A stretch of DNA of 64,000 nt from JAWWPG01 sp033850885 (GCA_033850885.1 JAWWPG010000063.1:76531-140530); one strand, 5' to 3'; positions 53,351 to 63,058 are shown, counted from the first letter of the stretch. Numbers and translations: made by a program. Notes: generated by a model not told the origin, from the letters alone.

Positions 53351-54151
53351 ATGACCGAGGTAGCGCCCATCCGGCCCTTGCTTGCAAGTCTGGCTGCCGT
53401 CACTTGGATGGTCTCTGCGGCCATGTTCTTGGCGCTTGAGGCGATCGCTGCGGCAGCGTTCAGGCCGCGCTACAGCTACGCGAACAACTTCATCAGTGAT
53501 CTCGGGGTCCCGACCCCCGGGATGCTGGACGGGCACTACATCGACTCGACCCGTGCCGCACTGATGAACTTCAACTTCATCGCCGACGGCGTCCTGTTCG
53601 TGACTGCTGCGGTTCTGATCTTCCGCGCTACGGCGGCGCTGGGCGACCACCTCCGCACCGCCTTCCTGGTCCTCGCTGTCGTGCACGGCCTAGGAATGAC
53701 ACTCGTGGGAACCTTCCACGGTTCATCTGAGGCGATTGCGGACGGCACGGCCAAGTACCACTCGCTCGGCGCAGTGCTCGCCATCTGCGGCGCGAACGCG
53801 GCCTTCATCCTGGTAGGACGTAACGCGCGTCGCCTGGGTGCCTCGGTGAGCTACGGCTATGCGAGCTCGGCCATCGGCATGCTGGGCATCGTGTCGGCTG
53901 TTGTGTTGGTTGCCAGTGGCCTCGACACCCTCCCGGGTGTCTGGGAAAGGGGAGCCGCCTACTCGATCATGATCTGGGAGATCATGACGGGATCGGCGCT
54001 CCTGCTTTCCCTGAACGGGCGGGCGCGCAACGCAGCCGCCGAGTGTGATCAAGTCCGGGACCTGCAAGCGGCATACGCGATGTTGCGTCTGACGTCGGCG
54101 TCCACCGCGGCCCAACCGGACGCCGGATCAGCACCAAACTCACCGTACTAA
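53351..54151 (+). CDS. DUF998 family integral membrane protein
   Basis: 266 residues from the ATG at 53351; a GTG at 53324 adds nine residues and has no better ribosome-binding site. Six hydrophobic helices with SYANNFISDLGVPTPG in the first loop and LVGTFHGSSEAIADG in the fourth, as in DUF998 proteins. Function unknown. It precedes a secreted-protein cluster by about 140 bp, an AT-richer stretch that may hold the promoter of the next gene. Confidence 0.83.
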   Translation: MTEVAPIRPLLASLAAVTWMVSAAMFLALEAIAAAAFRPRYSYANNFISDLGVPTPGMLDGHYIDSTRAALMNFNFIADGVLFVTAAVLIFRATAALGDHLRTAFLVLAVVHGLGMTLVGTFHGSSEAIADGTAKYHSLGAVLAICGANAAFILVGRNARRLGASVSYGYASSAIGMLGIVSAVVLVASGLDTLPGVWERGAAYSIMIWEIMTGSALLLSLNGRARNAAAECDQVRDLQAAYAMLRLTSASTAAQPDAGSAPNSPY

Positions 54152-54290
54152 TTTGGGCGATTAGTGTTTTTTGCTCGGTTGCACATATTGTCACCTAAGT
54201 CACACGCTTGCGCTGGCCAGCCGGTTACCGCCGCGAAGTGGAGTTTTCCCACTGACGGACTTCGTACCATCAGGGCAGCAAAGGTGCTTC

Positions 54291-55544
54291 ATGCGCATAC
54301 GATCCTTGACCACGCTGATCGCCGGATTCCTGATCCTGCCGGCTTCGATCGCACTAGCGTCAGCCGGTGAAGCGGCCACGCCGTCAACCGCAGCCTTGAC
54401 GGGTTTCCTCTACACCGGAAACGCGTACGGCACCTACGCCACCGCCGGCGCGGCCGTCATAGCCGGCAAGAGCGCCCCGACGACCCTCTGCACGAGCTTC
54501 GGTCACTATGGCGCAGGGAACGGCGTAGCGGGGGTTAATGTCCCGAACGTGGTCACCACAGGTGTGGCCGCCACCGGGGCATCTACCGACGACACCGGAA
54601 CCTCCGTCCAGGCGAAGATCACCGCCGAGGTCGGTGACGCAAACCTCCTCTCGGGGCTGATCACGGCGAGCGACGTGAAGGCGGTCAGCAGCACGAGCTA
54701 CGACGTGAGCGGACTCCACGCCCGTGGCGGAGGGTCCCACTTCACGGCCCTTGTTGTGAACGGTCAGTCGGTCAGCGACAATCCCGCCCCGAACACCACC
54801 ATCCTCCTGCCTGGCGTCGGTCGAGTGGTGTTGAACGAGCAGACCAAAGCCATCGGGGCAACCACAGTCTCGCTCACCGTCAACATGCTCCATGTATATG
54901 TCACGCACAACACCTCCGGCGTCGCAAAGGGCACGCAGATCCTCGTCGCGCATGCCACCAGCGGTCTCACGGGCGACCAGGCGGGCAGCCTCGAAGGTGA
55001 CGCCTACGGCACCTGGGCTCACAGTCCTGGCCACACCATGTCAGGGAGAAGCGCACTCGTCAGCATCGGCTGCGGCGGAACCGATGGCCTGCTCAAGACG
55101 AACTCAGCCAGCGAGGTGAGCGCGCCACCGGAGCTCTCGACCGGGACAGTGACCAACACGGCCCAGGGCACCGTTACCGCTGACTCCGCTATCGCTGAGA
55201 CCACGTCAAGGGTGCAGGCGGTGAACCTGTTGAACGGCCTCGTGACCGCCGATGCGGTCAAGGCTGATGCCCACGCGTCCAAGAGCGGAGGGGTGACCAC
55301 AGTCAGCGACACCGGATCGACGTTCAAGAACCTGGTCGTCAACGGGCAGGCGATGCCAAGCGACGTCGCGCCGAACACGAGTATCGTTGTTGGCAACATC
55401 ACCATCTGGCTGCACCGCGTGCAAGAGACCGATATCAGCATCGAGGTCACGAACATTGAAGTCGTCGCATCCGGAACCAACCCTTATGGCCTCCCAGACG
55501 GCACGCACATCCAGGTCGCGGTGGCCGCGGCGTCGGCCCTCTAA
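54291..55544 (+). CDS. Secreted two-repeat protein (choice-of-anchor-P type)
   Basis: 417 residues with a signal peptide (RIRSLTTLIAGFLILPASIALASA, cleavage near 25). Two homologous halves follow: NLLSGLITASDVKAV ... LVVNGQSVSDNPAPNTTILL and NLLNGLVTADAVKAD ... LVVNGQAMPSDVAPNTSIVV. The pattern matches secreted actinobacterial proteins labelled choice-of-anchor P, which are beta-rich cell-surface proteins. AAGGTG precedes the ATG. No catalytic residues are evident. The internal duplication is clear by eye; family naming is from memory. Confidence 0.75.
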   Translation: MRIRSLTTLIAGFLILPASIALASAGEAATPSTAALTGFLYTGNAYGTYATAGAAVIAGKSAPTTLCTSFGHYGAGNGVAGVNVPNVVTTGVAATGASTDDTGTSVQAKITAEVGDANLLSGLITASDVKAVSSTSYDVSGLHARGGGSHFTALVVNGQSVSDNPAPNTTILLPGVGRVVLNEQTKAIGATTVSLTVNMLHVYVTHNTSGVAKGTQILVAHATSGLTGDQAGSLEGDAYGTWAHSPGHTMSGRSALVSIGCGGTDGLLKTNSASEVSAPPELSTGTVTNTAQGTVTADSAIAETTSRVQAVNLLNGLVTADAVKADAHASKSGGVTTVSDTGSTFKNLVVNGQAMPSDVAPNTSIVVGNITIWLHRVQETDISIEVTNIEVVASGTNPYGLPDGTHIQVAVAAASAL

Positions 55545-55724
55545 ACAGAACGCCCGGGTACTGTCGGAACACCAGTAGCCGAGGTCAAACCCACTCGAAG
55601 AACCGAGAGCATATAACCAATGCTTTCGTACTCGAAGTTCCGTCCGCTCTCAATTCTGTCGACCCATGAGATGCTGTTGATCCTGTCAGGTAGGCAGGTT
55701 GGGAGACGGTCTGGAGATACGGCT

Positions 55725-56273
55725 ATGCGCGCAACCAGAAGTTCACGAATGGGAGTACTCGTGTTGGTGCTGGTTGCGGGCAGCGCAGTCTTGGCGCCCG
55801 CAATGGGAGGTCTGCGATGGCATCCTCAGTCGCTTGGCCCCGAGCCCGCCAGCCCGCAGGGCCCCCGAACGACAGTGCTCGTCGCACATCTGCTTCGGAG
55901 CACGGCGATTTCCGAGTCCTATCTCAAGGCGGAAATCGGACCCGGAAGAACGCCCCTGGAGTCGGCGGCCATCACCCTTACGTGCCCCGGCAAAACCACG
56001 TGTACGTTCGAAGCCGATCAGAACGTTGAGGTGATGGGAACGACAAGCAACAACAAGTGGGCGGTATGCACCGACGTAGACGGCGACCATATGACCGAGC
56101 CGCTGTGCCCGTACCTCGGCAACGTTCCCAAGGGTTTCTTTGGCGCAGGTTCCTTCGTCCAGTCCATGAGCGGCATCACCCCCGGGACTCACAAGATCCG
56201 CACGTTCGTCATCACGAAAAATGGCGCGACCCGCGGCGTCTACATGATCACCTATCGCGTTTACACGCCGTAG
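55725..56273 (+). CDS. Secreted hypothetical protein
   Basis: 182 residues. The N-terminus is a signal-anchor (RMGVLVLVLVAGSAVLAPAMGG). The mature part is a small beta-rich domain with a disulfide candidate CPGKTTC and CTDVDGDHMTEPLC, ending VRGVYMITYRVYTP-like strands. GGAG lies 9 nt before the ATG. No family is recognised. It sits 11 bp before a small membrane protein gene, so the two are probably one unit. Confidence 0.68.
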   Translation: MRATRSSRMGVLVLVLVAGSAVLAPAMGGLRWHPQSLGPEPASPQGPRTTVLVAHLLRSTAISESYLKAEIGPGRTPLESAAITLTCPGKTTCTFEADQNVEVMGTTSNNKWAVCTDVDGDHMTEPLCPYLGNVPKGFFGAGSFVQSMSGITPGTHKIRTFVITKNGATRGVYMITYRVYTP

Positions 56274-56284
56274 GCCTGGGCGCG

Positions 56285-56641
56285 GTGAGCAGGTCGGTCA
56301 TAGCGGGTCTTGTCGTGTTGGGGCTGTCCTGCGTGGGTGTCGGCCTCTTCGTCGGGTTACGCACACAAACGACATCCTTGACGTTACTGGGTCACCCGGT
56401 CCAGGAGACCCGCTACTGCGGCAGCGTGCTCGCGCCGAGGAGCGAATTCAAACCCTTCAGCACTGTTGTGAGTGGCTATCACTCGTTGCCCCCGACTATC
56501 AGCCTCAAAGATGGATGTCCAGCTGCTCGGTCCGGGTCGCTGGTCCTCACCATCCTCTCGTTCGTCGCGGCGGTGCTCCTGCTCGGGTGTGCGGCCGTGT
56601 CGGGCGTTCGTCGTCGGGTCGCTCGACAGCGTCTAGCCTGA
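56285..56641 (+). CDS. Small two-helix membrane protein, hypothetical
   Basis: 118 residues from a GTG. One hydrophobic helix at each end (VIAGLVVLGLSCVGVGLFVG and SLVLTILSFVAAVLLLGCAA) flanks a 50-residue extracytoplasmic loop with a likely disulfide pair (YCGSVLAP and LKDGCPAA). The tail is Arg-rich and cytoplasmic. Unrecognised family; likely co-transcribed with the preceding secreted protein. Confidence 0.62.
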   Translation: MSRSVIAGLVVLGLSCVGVGLFVGLRTQTTSLTLLGHPVQETRYCGSVLAPRSEFKPFSTVVSGYHSLPPTISLKDGCPAARSGSLVLTILSFVAAVLLLGCAAVSGVRRRVARQRLA

Positions 56642-56845
56642 TTCACTTCTCGCCCTCGAAATGCTCCGCTGCCCGTGCGCACCGAGTCTCGCTGACGCTT
56701 GCCCTGGGTGGTCCGTCTCGACGGCCTCGACCCACGCCGCCGATTCAGACCAAACTCAACAATGCACACTGGTGGGCGGCGATTATCCGGTAGCGTCCGG
56801 TACCGGCGGCTACGAGGCCCGTCACGAGGTCAGGAGAGAGCACAC

Positions 56846-57325
56846 ATGAGATTTCCCCGCAAGACAGCGGCTATCGTATTCACCCTCGTTGGGGTCGGCG
56901 CCACGATGGCCGGCAATGGGGCTTCGGGTGCGAGCGCCACGTCGTCGGATGTTGGGGTCACTGGTTTCGTGGCCGGCGGAGAACACAGCCTCGAGAGCTC
57001 TCACCCGGTCGTCTTCGTCTTCAAGGAGACGAACCACGGCCCCGGGGCAGGCCCAGACTCCGTCGACATGACCATCGTGTCCTCGTCGGGAGGCTCCGTC
57101 ACCGACCAGCTATGTGTCACCTCTGATGGAGCCGGCTTCAACGCCGACAGCCCTTCATGTGAGCCGGGATCGCTGAGCGTGCACCAGAGCTCGACGATGA
57201 CGGTCATCGTCGCCCCCAATCCCAGCTCGACCGTCCGGATCAGGGTCTGCACGAGCAACGAGGGTGGTCTTCCCGACCCGAATCCGTCGAACGACTGCAA
57301 GACGCTGAAGGTGCAGTCCTTCTAG
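56846..57325 (+). CDS. Secreted DUF11/CARDB-like beta-domain protein
   Basis: 159 residues with a signal peptide (RFPRKTAAIVFTLVGVGATM, Ala-rich cleavage site near 27). The mature domain looks like a single Ig-like beta sandwich of the DUF11/CARDB type (VFVFKETNHGPGAGPDSVDM, TDQLCVTSDG, VRIRVCTSNEGGLPDPNPSND). Four Cys could pair. AGGAG precedes the ATG. Its role is unknown; it may be a cell-surface or adhesive protein. Confidence 0.68.
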   Translation: MRFPRKTAAIVFTLVGVGATMAGNGASGASATSSDVGVTGFVAGGEHSLESSHPVVFVFKETNHGPGAGPDSVDMTIVSSSGGSVTDQLCVTSDGAGFNADSPSCEPGSLSVHQSSTMTVIVAPNPSSTVRIRVCTSNEGGLPDPNPSNDCKTLKVQSF

Positions 57326-57412
57326 CAACCTGCCCGTAACGCGGACCGGTATCTCACCAACCCGATCCTCGGGTGCGCAGCGTGGTTGGAACGGGGTAGG
57401 CGGCCGTCGCCG

Positions 57413-58294
57413 TCAGCGGCGGTAACTGCCCTGGCGGAACTCCTCGACGAGTCCCGGGTGTGACGGCTGCCAGCCGAGATCGGCGCGCGCCCTGTCTGCG
57501 GTGGTGGCTTGGTCGAGCAGCAGCACCTCGGCGAAGTAGTCGCCGACCCTGCTGCGTGCCTCTTCCTCGGATCCGGGAACCGCCCCGGGGGCGCCTACTG
57601 CCTCGGCCGCGGCCTCGGTCAGTTCGGCCACGGTGGGATTGAGGCCGTTCCCGATGACGTAGTATCCGCCGGCGGAGTCGTCCTCCAACACGCGCCGGAA
57701 GAAGTCCGCCACGTCGGCTACATGCACCGTCGACCAGTGCTGCTGCCCCGTGCCGAACATGAGCAGATTGCCGTCGGCGTCGCGTGGTGAGCCGAGCAGC
57801 AGCCCGGGTAGACCGCCACCGCCATCGCCGTAGGCGACGCTCGACACGGGCACGACACCGCGCATACCCGTCGCGTTCAGCACCCGGCGTTCGATCGGTT
57901 CCTTCCATGCCACCATTGCGGGCGGGTTGAACGGCGAGTCCTCGCTGATCGACGTGTTCGATCCGTAGACCCAGAGACCGCTGATAAGCGCGAACGGCCT
58001 GCCCGTACCGTCGAATGCCTCGATCGCGGCGTCGGCGACGGCGGAGTCCAGGTCGGCGCTGGTGGCGTCACCTGGGCTGGCGGCGTGGACCGCCCCGTCG
58101 GCGTCGCTGAACAGTTTGACGACCGCGGGTTGGTCGTAGAGGTCGACCGCGGCCGACGTCGCGCCGTGCGCGACAACTTTGGCGGCGTCTGCGTCGTCTC
58201 GCACGAGTGCGACGACCTCGTGGCCGCCCGACTGCAGCTCGGCCATGATGTGGGATCCGATGAAGCCGGTTGCACCGGTGAGTGCGATGCGCAT
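57413..58294 (-). CDS. NAD(P)-dependent extended SDR (epimerase-like)
   Basis: 293 residues. The Rossmann motif GATGFIGSH begins at residue 7. DLYDQPAV and VHAASPGD follow, and ISGLWVYGS precedes the substrate region. The catalytic Tyr motif is degenerate (no clear YxxxK), as in many atypical extended SDRs. VHVADVADFFRRVLED is typical of the family. It is divergent from a MarR regulator gene with a palindrome in the shared promoter region, which suggests regulation in response to an electrophile or aromatic compound. Confidence 0.85.
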   Translation of the reverse strand: MRIALTGATGFIGSHIMAELQSGGHEVVALVRDDADAAKVVAHGATSAAVDLYDQPAVVKLFSDADGAVHAASPGDATSADLDSAVADAAIEAFDGTGRPFALISGLWVYGSNTSISEDSPFNPPAMVAWKEPIERRVLNATGMRGVVPVSSVAYGDGGGGLPGLLLGSPRDADGNLLMFGTGQQHWSTVHVADVADFFRRVLEDDSAGGYYVIGNGLNPTVAELTEAAAEAVGAPGAVPGSEEEARSRVGDYFAEVLLLDQATTADRARADLGWQPSHPGLVEEFRQGSYRR

Positions 58295-58393
58295 TTTGCT
58301 TACCTCCGAACTGTGTGTGGAGTTGCTCAGGCGCCTGGGGCTGGTGCCTCACCAGGGCTGATGACTTTCTCAATCAAGCGACACTAGGGCGAG

Positions 58394-58415
58394 ATAACTT
58401 GATCTGTCAAGTCAT
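58394..58415. promoter_or_regulatory. Candidate MarR operator palindrome
   Basis: ATAACTTGA-TCTG-TCAAGTCAT is an inverted repeat with 8 of 9 arm positions matching, around a 4-nt spacer. It lies in the 250-bp gap between the SDR and MarR genes. TTGA...TCAA half-sites are common for MarR proteins. Confidence 0.5.
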
Positions 58416-58544
58416 CTCCACCGGATGCTGGCGATGGGGCGGACCGAATACCTGGGATCCTGAGGCATTGCCGCACCACCTCAGATAGCAGGCCGATGGC
58501 CGCTTCACTTGATCCAGCACGTGAAGGGGCACTATCGTGGCGAC

Positions 58545-59042
58545 GTGACCGAACGTGTTGGCACCGACAGCCAGCAGGCAACCGTCGAGTGGCTCACCGC
58601 CGAGGAGCTCCACTCCTGGCTAGCGGTAGTGCGACTGATGACCTGGCTTCCCTGGTCAATCGATCAACAGCTGCAACGCGACTCCGGCCTGGCGATGGTC
58701 GAGTACCAGGTACTCGCGATGCTCTCCCAGCGCCCACGACACACGATGCGCATGAGCTCACTCGCGGACGTCACGAATGCGTCACTTTCCCGACTGTCTC
58801 GCGTCGTCACCCGACTCGAGGACCGAGGTCTCGTCCGCCGCGAACCCGATCCCACCGACGGGCGATTCACCAACGCGATCCTCACCGACGACGGGTATCG
58901 AACCATCCTCGACGCCGCCCCCGGCCACGTCGCACACGTTCGCCAGCTTGTCATCGACGTGCTGTCATCCGAGCAACTGCGCCGGCTCGGACGCGACGCC
59001 GAGCGCATCATGGCGCGAATCGACACGTCCACGATCAACTAA
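58545..59042 (+). CDS. MarR-family transcriptional regulator
   Basis: 165 residues from the GTG at 58545; an in-frame TTG at 58509 has weaker context. The winged helix has YQVLAMLSQRPRHTMRMSSLADVTNASLSRLSRVVTRLEDRGLVRRE, and the wing DPTDGRFTNAILTDDG is diagnostic. It probably represses the divergent SDR gene through the palindrome at 58394-58415 and responds to a small-molecule ligand. Confidence 0.88.
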   Translation: MTERVGTDSQQATVEWLTAEELHSWLAVVRLMTWLPWSIDQQLQRDSGLAMVEYQVLAMLSQRPRHTMRMSSLADVTNASLSRLSRVVTRLEDRGLVRREPDPTDGRFTNAILTDDGYRTILDAAPGHVAHVRQLVIDVLSSEQLRRLGRDAERIMARIDTSTIN

Positions 59043-59149
59043 GACCGGCCCGGGCCCCACGAGCACCCCGCTGAAGAACGCGAGCGTACGGGCGGCGACA
59101 GAGCCGCCGAAGATCAGCTCCGACGATCGTGGGGCGAATCGTAACCGGG

Positions 59150-60112
59150 CTAGCGCTGGTGGTCGTACCAGTTGAGGACGCGCAGCGCCCGCAGCGTGTT
59201 CCACCGGCTCGGGCAACCGTCGCCGTCCTCGAACTCGAACTGGGCCTCGCCCGGATGGGTGTTCTCGAGCAGCCAGGCGCCGCCTGGCTGCCGCTTGTCG
59301 CGGACAAGCTGCACGGCCTCAGCGACGCGGCCGTCCGGTGCGTTGCCGGTGCGGCGGAAGTGGTCCAAGGCACGCAGGACGTCGTAATGCCAGCGCGGCG
59401 GCCACGAGAACTGCAACCAACGCTCGGCCGGCACCTCGCCGGTGCTTTTGCGTCGGAACAGCTGCCGCTCCAGCAGATACTCTTCGCCGCCCCGGCGAGC
59501 CGCGGCCACGGCGACCTCTCCCCCGGACAGCTCGTACTCGAGCAGGCCCTCGAGCACGCAGATCGTCGAGTCGAACGACGAAACGGTAGCGCCATGCTCA
59601 GTCCAACAATTCCAGCCGCCGTCGTCGAGCTGGTCAGCGAGCAGGCCCGTGACGAGGCTGTCGACATCCGCTCCGAAGTAAGCGCCGATCGAGAGCGTCC
59701 GGCCGTTGATACACGCCTCGACCTCGCCATCGAAGAACGCCTGACCGTCGTGCTCCCACCGGCAGTTCGCGGCGACCCGCGCGATCGTGTCCCGGGCCGC
59801 CGTACCGGCCGGATCCAACCCCAGATCGTGCAACAGCATTAGCGTGGGCAGCGTGGAGGTCCAGGGCTGGCCGTCGGAGAAGTCCGGCTCGATGCCAGCC
59901 CGCCAGTCGTCAACGATGCGCCGCGGGAAGCATGCGCCGCCGTCCCACTGACCGTCTGGATCTCGCAAGGCGAGCAGACGGGCTGCCCAGCCTTCATGCT
60001 GGACACGGCCCCGCTCGGCCGCGACCTGCTCGGCAGGCGCTCCGGTGAGGTCGCGCAGCACCTGCCACCGGATCGCCGGGTCACCCTCGAGCAGCCAGTC
60101 CGTGACATTCAT
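59150..60112 (-). CDS. Squalene cyclase / prenyltransferase-repeat protein
   Basis: 320 residues built of alpha-helical repeats with the QW-like segments DPDGQWDGGACF, DDGGWNCW and LDHFRRTGN, as in the alpha/alpha toroid of terpene cyclases. The catalytic DxDD of squalene-hopene cyclase is not seen, so this may be a toroid of another function. No membrane segments. It stands alone, convergent with the MarR gene. Confidence 0.72.
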   Translation of the reverse strand: MNVTDWLLEGDPAIRWQVLRDLTGAPAEQVAAERGRVQHEGWAARLLALRDPDGQWDGGACFPRRIVDDWRAGIEPDFSDGQPWTSTLPTLMLLHDLGLDPAGTAARDTIARVAANCRWEHDGQAFFDGEVEACINGRTLSIGAYFGADVDSLVTGLLADQLDDGGWNCWTEHGATVSSFDSTICVLEGLLEYELSGGEVAVAAARRGGEEYLLERQLFRRKSTGEVPAERWLQFSWPPRWHYDVLRALDHFRRTGNAPDGRVAEAVQLVRDKRQPGGAWLLENTHPGEAQFEFEDGDGCPSRWNTLRALRVLNWYDHQR

Positions 60113-60329
60113 GGCTGCGATGCTATGTCCCCGCTTCGACCTGGCAGGGCATGCCCGAGAAGCCCGGTTGGACCTGACCGCGTCCAGGATGCCGCTCAGA
60201 CCGCCGGTGTACTGCGGCCAGCAGCAACGTCATGGTGGCTGACCTACTGCGTGGTCGCACACCGACGGCAGTGTCGATTAGTCGCAGTAAAGGATCCTTC
60301 GTTTGGAACCAGAGTCCCGCTGCTCACCC

Positions 60330-61037
60330 TTATCGCGATGAGCCGGTGGTCTCAGCGGATTGGTCCCTGAGAAGAACTGCTCCGGAGATCGCCAGCCACG
60401 CCGACATGAAGGCAAGGCTTGTGACGACGTCGCTGGGATGATGAGCACCTAGGTAGAGCCGAGCGATGCCAACGAGCGCTGGCAGTACGACGAGCGCGAC
60501 GCTTAGCCATCGCCATCGGTTCGCGCAGAACAGCCAAATAAGGACAGCCATTGCGCCGTACAGGGCGACCGAAGCCGCAACATGACCGGAAGGATAGCTG
60601 TGGTTGGGGTCCAATCCGGGGTCAAGCAGCCGAACCGGCGGACGGGGGCGGCTCACGATGCTGACGGTAAGCAAGTATGCGCCCGCCTCGCCCACCAGAG
60701 CCACCACGAGAAAGAGGACCGGCCTGATCTGCCGGATCCACAGCCAGGTGACCAGCAGGAGGACAGGACCCAGCACCAGCACCGTCAACGTCTCCCCGAG
60801 CAAACTGACGGCGTCAGCGATTTCGGTCAGCCAACCCGAACGGTGCGAGGCGAGCCAGCGTTCCACCCTGTTGTCACCAACACCGATAGATCCGTTCAGG
60901 GGACCGGTCAACGCAAAACCAAACACCACCACCACGCTTACAAGGAGCCCCCATCCCAGCAAGAGCCAAGAAATGGCCTTGCTGGCCTCGCGACGCCGCT
61001 CCGCGGCGGGACGGTGGCTCACTCGCGTGATGGACAT
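60330..61037 (-). CDS. PAP2 superfamily membrane phosphatase
   Basis: 235 residues with five to six transmembrane helices. The phosphatase motifs are SRPRPP, the central YPSGHVAASVAL, and RLYLGAHHPSDVV with its catalytic His. Members dephosphorylate phosphatidic acid or undecaprenyl-pyrophosphate at the outer membrane face. The ATG at 61037 is preferred over upstream in-frame starts, whose product lacks homology. Substrate unknown. Confidence 0.85.
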   Translation of the reverse strand: MSITRVSHRPAAERRREASKAISWLLLGWGLLVSVVVVFGFALTGPLNGSIGVGDNRVERWLASHRSGWLTEIADAVSLLGETLTVLVLGPVLLLVTWLWIRQIRPVLFLVVALVGEAGAYLLTVSIVSRPRPPVRLLDPGLDPNHSYPSGHVAASVALYGAMAVLIWLFCANRWRWLSVALVVLPALVGIARLYLGAHHPSDVVTSLAFMSAWLAISGAVLLRDQSAETTGSSR

Positions 61038-61244
61038 GACATTCCATCCTCCCCGACCGTCCGAAATTCCGCCACGGCGTGGTGCCTCGGCGGCTGCGGT
61101 GTCCATGGCTGACGCTTCAAAGTTGCCCAGCGAGGTTGTATCCGCAAGTACCGTGTCCGGTACCGGTTGGCCGCGTAGCCTCGGTCTGGCTCGGGGGTTC
61201 AACGGCCGGAGACGTCTCCGGCCAGACAAGGAGGCACTCTAAAG

Positions 61245-61895
61245 ATGAAGAAGACTCTTCCAGCCCTCGCCGCCGGAACACTGGGGATCGCGCTGCTCGC
61301 CAGCCTCCCTGCTTCGGCGGAGGCCAGCACGGCCACACGCTGCACCGACACGTTGGCCTCAGGTACGTATCACAAGGTTGTCGTGCCGGCAGGTGCGACC
61401 TGCCTGAGCGACGGACCGGTCACCATCCGCGGTGGACTGCGCATTGAGCCGGGGGCGACGTTCGTCCTCGGCAGCGAGGACAGCCCGGGGAGCACCGGCA
61501 CCATCAGCGGCGGTGTCCGAGCAACGAACCCGGCTTCTGTGCAGATTCACTTCGCGACCATCCGCGGAGGCATCACCGTGCATGGCGGATCGGGACCCAC
61601 CGGCGGACCGTTCGACATCACCTGGAACGCGATCGAAGACAACCACATCAACGGCGGCGCAACCATCGACGGGTACGACGGATTCTGGTTCGGGTTCATT
61701 CGCAACCACGTGAACGGCAGGGTCAACCTCAATGACAACGTGCTTGCGGACCCAGACGGCAACGAATTCGTCACGAACACCATCCAAGGCAGCCTGAACT
61801 GCGCCGGCAACTCTCCGGCGCCACAGATCGGTGACTCGGATGGCAGCCCCAACCATGTCACCGGTGCGATGACGGGGCAATGCGCCGACCTGTGA
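61245..61895 (+). CDS. Secreted beta-helix-like hypothetical protein
   Basis: 216 residues with a clear signal peptide (MKKTLPALAAGTLGIALLAS, cleavage near Ala-Glu-Ala at 26). The mature part has rung-like strands and Asn/Gly turns (TISGGVRATNPASVQIHFATIRGG and NHVNGRVNLNDNVL), like a right-handed beta-helix. Homologues are common in actinobacteria, but no enzymatic residue is visible. GGAGG lies further upstream than usual, about 13 nt. Confidence 0.7.
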   Translation: MKKTLPALAAGTLGIALLASLPASAEASTATRCTDTLASGTYHKVVVPAGATCLSDGPVTIRGGLRIEPGATFVLGSEDSPGSTGTISGGVRATNPASVQIHFATIRGGITVHGGSGPTGGPFDITWNAIEDNHINGGATIDGYDGFWFGFIRNHVNGRVNLNDNVLADPDGNEFVTNTIQGSLNCAGNSPAPQIGDSDGSPNHVTGAMTGQCADL

Positions 61896-62175
61896 AACCG
61901 ACACGGCTGAGGCACTTTCGAGCCGGGAGGCGGGTCTGAGCTTGAGGAAGGCGCTTGGACGCCGTGGCGTGGCCCGCGCCTGAGGCGCCCGGGGACGTTG
62001 TTAGTGGGGACGATCGCGGCACAGCCGTCTCCGTTATGCACCAAGGTGGCTGTGGGAATGGGCGTTGTCGTGCACGACGATGGAGGACTCATCGGTCGAT
62101 GGTCCTGGTCATTGAGGATCGTGATCGTTCGCACGTGGCCGTACAGAATGAGGGCTGGCTGGGGGTCACTGGCTG

Positions 62176-62706
62176 TCAGGCGGTCGTCATGGGAGAGCTA
62201 GGGTCATGTGGTGGGGGTAAGCCAAGTTTCGCTCGAATCTCGACGGCGGCAGCCCCACCATCCGAGATCGCGTCGATGGTCCTTTGCCCCCACGTCTCTC
62301 CCCAGGCCCGAAGGTCACTCGTCGTCGCCGCAGTTTCGAGGGCCTTTAGTCCAGCGATCGATCGCGTGTCCGCCGAAATCATGAAGGAAACATCATGTGT
62401 CACGATCAGGGGCCATCGCGTAGTGCTCAGGATTATCTTGGAGTGATTGAGGGCAGCCACCAGGGCAACCGTCGCACTATGTATGTCAGGGATGTATGGA
62501 TGGTCAGACCGAACCGCTGTCTCGAACTGGCCCAGCGCTTGGTTGTATGGGCTCACCAATTCTAGGTAGCGTGCGTCTGCCTCGGATTTGGTCAAGATGT
62601 GAGTATCTCCGATGGCTCCCCCACTTGAACATGCCGACAGAACGCCAATCATCAGGGTGGCTGCCACGGCATTTCGCGATGCGGGCCTTCGAAGGTTGAA
62701 ATTCAT
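62176..62706 (-). CDS. Hypothetical lipoprotein
   Basis: 176 residues. The N-terminus has an Arg-rich n-region and a hydrophobic core ending in a lipobox (MIGVLSACSSGG, Cys at about 26), so it is likely diacylglycerol-modified and membrane-attached. The rest is helical (LVSPYNQALGQFETAVR, RSIAGLKALETAATTSDL) and unrecognised. Starts upstream of 62706 lie in poor context. Confidence 0.65.
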   Translation of the reverse strand: MNFNLRRPASRNAVAATLMIGVLSACSSGGAIGDTHILTKSEADARYLELVSPYNQALGQFETAVRSDHPYIPDIHSATVALVAALNHSKIILSTTRWPLIVTHDVSFMISADTRSIAGLKALETAATTSDLRAWGETWGQRTIDAISDGGAAAVEIRAKLGLPPPHDPSSPMTTA

Positions 62707-63058
62707 AGTTCCAGCGTGACACAGGTGAGGACCGATTCTTACCAATGTGTCCGGTGCTGCCGTTTTCATCTTATTTGGGTTGTCCAGCGCTACTCATGAC
62801 TCCACAGATCTGCTCTCATGAGTTGGGGGTGGGCTTGTGGCCGTGGCACCCCAGCTCACGTGTACTGGTCCCAGTCGACCCATCCCGATGGGAGAGCGCG
62901 GATGCCTTGACCGATACCTACACGACGCCGGCTGCGCCCCAGGCACTGAAGACTGCCTTCGCTGGCGATCGCTTCATTGACCGGTTCAGTCGAGGCTCAT
63001 AGCGTTAGATCAAGGCTCTCCGAGGCGAGGGCATTCTCGAGATTCCCAGGTGAACGAG
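62707..63058. other. Intergenic region of about 350 bp
   Basis: No gene with support. An 85-codon frame at 62745-63002 has a Met start but weak ribosome-binding context and no recognised homology, so it is not called. GC content drops locally. It probably holds the promoters of the two divergent secreted-protein genes. Confidence 0.5.

Noticed and set aside
62745..63002. 85-codon frame in the gap before the phosphoesterase
   Set aside because: Weak ribosome-binding context and no recognised homology; not supported as a gene.
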